From Mesenet sp031546805 (lineage in GTDB: Bacteria; Pseudomonadota; Alphaproteobacteria; Rickettsiales; Anaplasmataceae), in the NCBI GenBank assembly GCA_031546805.1, contig JAVBJW010000046.1, forward strand, positions 1 to 8,840: a stretch of DNA of 8,840 nt, in the 5' to 3' direction. The notes under the pieces are model-generated. The model was not told where the DNA came from, made no database searches, and saw nothing but the letters and a program-made list of their open reading frames with translations. Below, in pieces: positions 6,485 through 8,840 of this stretch (position 1 is the first letter of the stretch; every line of letters begins with the position of its first letter). The translations under genes were made by a program, and so were the position numbers.

Positions 6485-7123
6485 TTAATTATGAAATAGG
6501 TTTAATATAGAACGCACAAAAGGAACTGTTATATTAGTAGATCCATGCATGGACTCTTTATCTATTATATCAACAATGCTACTTATGCTCTTAAAAGAGC
6601 GCTCAGATCGCGTGAGTATGTAATTAATTATCCTTAAGTCAACTTGTAATTGTCTATCTGTAAATTGTTTTATTAATACAAGCTTAAGTAATTCTTCACT
6701 TGCTGATGTAACCCCTACACTTATTGTAGATAGTATTCGTGATTTCAGATCATTAAGTTTAAATACTAGCGCATTAGGTATTAAAGATGAAGTCATTAGT
6801 AATTTTTTGCCGTTTTCTCTCATGTAATTATAGCAATGCAAAAACATTACCTCATCTTGAATTTTCTCTATATTTTCTAGAATGAAAGCATTACTAGAAT
6901 TTATAGTACTAATAAAACTATTGAGGTTAATAAAAGTAGCTATATTTAATTGTTGCCAAATATGAGCAAGGTGGGTTTTACCTGAGCCAGAAGGGCCATG
7001 TAAAATTAAGCAATGCCATGTTTTATTATTTACTATAAAATTATATGCACATTTATTTTCTGCTAGAGTTATATAATCTTCATGTCTATAGGTATCTTGG
7101 TGTTTAAAAAGACTTAATTGCAT
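6485..7123 (-). CDS. hda: Hda-type DnaA-related regulatory ATPase
   Basis: Hda, bound to the DNA-loaded sliding clamp, promotes hydrolysis of DnaA-ATP and so prevents over-initiation of replication. The 212-residue protein begins with a clamp-binding QLSLF (2-6). A DnaA-like AAA+ domain follows: Walker A GPSGSGKTHL (43-52), a Walker B-like strand FILENIE (80-86; E. coli Hda has IDNIE there, so Asp is replaced by Glu), sensor I LLMTSS (108-113), LKSRI (126-130) with the presumed Arg finger Arg129, and a lid region RSERSFKSI (172-180) ending TVPFVRSIL, close to the Hda tail TIPFVKEIL. There is no DnaA domain IV, so it is not a DnaA initiator. The ATG lies inside the end of the permease gene (10-nt overlap), so the two are probably co-translated. 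Confidence 0.9.
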   Translation of the reverse strand: MQLSLFKHQDTYRHEDYITLAENKCAYNFIVNNKTWHCLILHGPSGSGKTHLAHIWQQLNIATFINLNSFISTINSSNAFILENIEKIQDEVMFLHCYNYMRENGKKLLMTSSLIPNALVFKLNDLKSRILSTISVGVTSASEELLKLVLIKQFTDRQLQVDLRIINYILTRSERSFKSISSIVDIIDKESMHGSTNITVPFVRSILNLFHN

Positions 7124-8214
7124 TTGTTGTAAAATCCGCTACTAGTATACTTTTTAATAATGGCTTTTATAAATACAGAAGAAATTGCAGTGATAGGTAT
7201 GGAAAATAGTATACCTAGAAACCCAATTTGTGAAGCACAAATGATCATGCCAATAATTATCCACACAGGATGTAATTTAACTTTTTTACCTATTAGTAGC
7301 GGGGTAATTATCGTACCTTCTATTACTTGTCCAAGTATGAAAGATGATAAAACTGTACAATACATTAGCAAGCTATCAAACTGTGATATTGCAATAAATA
7401 AAACAACTATCATACATACAATGGAACCAATATAAGGTATGAAGGTCATAATACCAGAAATAAGGCCAATTAGTAGCCAATAGTTTAGACCTACTACTTT
7501 TAGTGCAATTGAATAAAACATTGCCATTATCAGGCAAACGCTAATTTGACCCCTTAAGTAAGCTGATATTAGTGAGTCGATCTGAGTAAAATAATCTTTT
7601 ACTGTCTCGTTATAAGATATAGGTATTAGACTATTAATATTTTTAACTATTAAAGGCCAATTGCATAACACATAAAATAATAGTATAGGAGTAATAAATA
7701 TTAATGTTAATGCATTTATAAAATCGATGCTTGAACTAAAAGCACCTGTGATTAAATTGCTTGTTATTTTAAGCAAAGAATTCAAAAGCGCTATAATAGC
7801 ATGATTTTCAAATAAACTCCCTGGTAGATTATTTAGCATATTAGTTGTATCGCTAAGATTAGCAATATCAAGTTGCTCATATATCTTAAGCAGAACAGGC
7901 ATGATTTTACCTTTAATAAATGGTATTTTATTAATTAAAAAGCTTGATAGGGAAACTAATTGCATATATGCAATAGGAATAAGTATAACTAAAAAAATCA
8001 TAAATAATGCTAGAAAAGCAAATAATACAAATAATACAGAATAAATTCGTGGTAATTTGTAATTCACCAACTTATTTATGCAAGGATTAAGCAAATATGC
8101 TATGATTGTTGCAGTGATAAATGGGAATAATATTGGACGTACTAGATACAGCATTAGTATAAGAAATAATACTACTAAACAGCTGTTGATGTAATTATTT
8201 AATCTACCATTCAT
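7114..8214 (-). CDS. AI-2E family transporter (PerM/TqsA-like membrane protein)
   Basis: This is a 366-residue polytopic inner-membrane protein of the AI-2E transporter family (PF01594). Family members have been linked to export of the signal AI-2 or to sodium/proton antiport. The substrate here is unknown, and a quorum-sensing role should not be assumed in an intracellular bacterium. Visible features are hydrophobic segments at about 10-45 (with PFITATIIAYLLNP, 31-44) and 58-84, an amphipathic soluble stretch at about 90-160, then more membrane segments from about 165. FITPILLFYVL (173-183), YLRGQ (219-223), FIPYIGS (258-264) and GQVIEGTIITPLLIG (295-309) are the conserved blocks. Length is normal. 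It leads the minus-strand group and overlaps hda by 10 nt. Its upstream 77 nt hold only a weak promoter candidate (TTAAAG, 17 bp, TTTATA) before transposase debris begins. Confidence 0.92.
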   Translation of the reverse strand: MNGRLNNYINSCLVVLFLILMLYLVRPILFPFITATIIAYLLNPCINKLVNYKLPRIYSVLFVLFAFLALFMIFLVILIPIAYMQLVSLSSFLINKIPFIKGKIMPVLLKIYEQLDIANLSDTTNMLNNLPGSLFENHAIIALLNSLLKITSNLITGAFSSSIDFINALTLIFITPILLFYVLCNWPLIVKNINSLIPISYNETVKDYFTQIDSLISAYLRGQISVCLIMAMFYSIALKVVGLNYWLLIGLISGIMTFIPYIGSIVCMIVVLFIAISQFDSLLMYCTVLSSFILGQVIEGTIITPLLIGKKVKLHPVWIIIGMIICASQIGFLGILFSIPITAISSVFIKAIIKKYTSSGFYNKCN

Positions 8215-8290
8215 TTACTATGCTCACACATTCATTGTTTTACATTAAACACGCTATAAAGCATTTTGCTATTTTAACTTTAACAATACA

Positions 8291-8376
8291 TTATAAATCA
8301 GTAAACATATGAGCTATTTTTTGTATTTGATGCTTAATTTTAAAGTATTCCAAAAATGCTCAATGGGGTTCAGATC
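8291..8376 (-). pseudogene. IS630-type transposase, C-terminal fragment
   Basis: On the minus strand the frame from 8376 reads DLNPIEHFWNTLKLSIKYKK to a stop at 8316-8314. A one-step frame change continues as KIAHMFTDL to a TAA at 8293-8291. DLNPIE..W..LK is the signature around the last catalytic Glu of IS630/Tc1-type DDE transposases. The upstream frame is full of stops (8377-8385), so only the last 30 or so codons remain. The fragment ends 77 nt before the permease start and probably marks an old insertion at the edge of the conserved gene block. Confidence 0.7.
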
Positions 8377-8431
8377 TCACTATTACCAAGAAGTATAAAA
8401 TAAAAAATATATTTGCACACATAGCTTAATA

Positions 8432-8840
8432 CTATGTAGTGTTGACAATTACTTTAGCAAGAGATATATAGAAGCAATATGAACAAAAGATAAGAAAGTT
8501 ATAGCTATAACGAGTATCAACCCTACTTGAGTTTATTAAATCAATTAATCTTTATATAGCTCTTTATCGTATTCTCTCGGTGTTTTGCAACTGAAACGTG
8601 GAGGAATAACAGATTCGACATTTACAGCTTCCGCGGCTTCAATCATATCATTTTATCTGCAATCACATCCACTTATAAAATCCAATGCTTTTATGTAGGC
8701 AGATCTTTGTCCATCAGTAATGAAAAATCGTATTGGATTTCCAAACAAGCAGCGTGTAACTTGCTCGAATTTAGACCGTCCTAATTCCTGTTCTTGTTTA
8801 TCAGTTTCCACATTTTTTTTCTTGCACATGCTGATGTGCT
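8432..8840 (-). pseudogene. IS5-type transposase, decayed, running off the right edge
   Basis: The minus strand contains ordered pieces of an IS5-family (IS427-like) DDE transposase: EQELGRSK, then FGNPIRFFITDGQRSAYIKALDFI and a stop at the place where ADK.YD is expected. IEAAEAVNVESVIPPR, KTPREYDKELYKD and a stop follow at 8547-8545. Shifted frames give KLK (about 8530) and RVDTRY, then a hydrophobic tail to a stop at 8434-8432. The middle catalytic Asp region is deleted or shifted, the NR of VIPP..NR reads SC, and the ERFF.KLK block is broken. At least three disabling changes make it inactive. The N-terminus lies beyond 8840. The TTGTCAACACTACATAG near 8447-8432 may be close to the element end. 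Confidence 0.8.

Noticed and set aside
7114..8214. Quorum-sensing AI-2 exporter
   Set aside because: The family name is historical; the sequence gives no evidence of the substrate, and there is no luxS or signalling gene in the window.
1..8840. CRISPR array, toxin-antitoxin or other defence system
   Set aside because: No regularly spaced repeats and no small gene pairs were seen; all non-core DNA is explained by transposase or intron relics and one decayed coding repeat.

Overview
This AT-rich window looks like part of a chromosome of an obligate intracellular alphaproteobacterium of the order Rickettsiales. The reasons are the low GC, the ApaG, CTP synthase and Hda sequence types, the AI-2E-type permease directly upstream of hda, the secG-pyrG pairing, and the wide, AT-rich, decayed intergenic DNA. 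The presence of purK (purine synthesis) and ispD (MEP isoprenoid pathway) argues against Rickettsia itself and for an Anaplasmataceae-like, Midichloriaceae-like or related lineage. The genus cannot be fixed from this sequence alone.

Layout. Bases 1 to about 1180 are a graveyard of mobile DNA on the minus strand. A frameshifted IS481-type transposase (1-236, running off the left edge) has its end inside the reverse transcriptase gene of a group II intron. The intron 5' terminus is at 1176. Beside it is half of a group II domain V motif, and next to that a decayed plus-strand coding repeat (1231-1455). From 1484 the conserved core begins. apaG (minus) and purK (plus) diverge from a shared promoter region. 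ispD and tRNA-Lys(UUU) follow on the plus strand. Four genes then lie on the minus strand, read right to left: AI-2E-family permease, hda (overlapping it by 10 nt), secG, and pyrG (overlapping secG by ATGA). A near-consensus promoter lies in front of secG. From about 8291 to the right edge the DNA is again mobile debris: an IS630-type transposase tail and a decayed IS5-type transposase, both minus.

Functions. The core genes are housekeeping: AIR carboxylation in purine synthesis (PurK), CDP-methylerythritol formation (IspD), CTP formation (PyrG), protein export (SecG), control of DnaA-driven replication initiation (Hda), lysine decoding, and two conserved but loosely defined proteins (ApaG, AI-2E permease). 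No unknown defence or biosynthetic system is visible. The notable content is the nested, degraded mobile DNA flanking an intact core, the decayed tandem coding repeat, and an unusual substitution in the GTP-sensing lid of CTP synthase.
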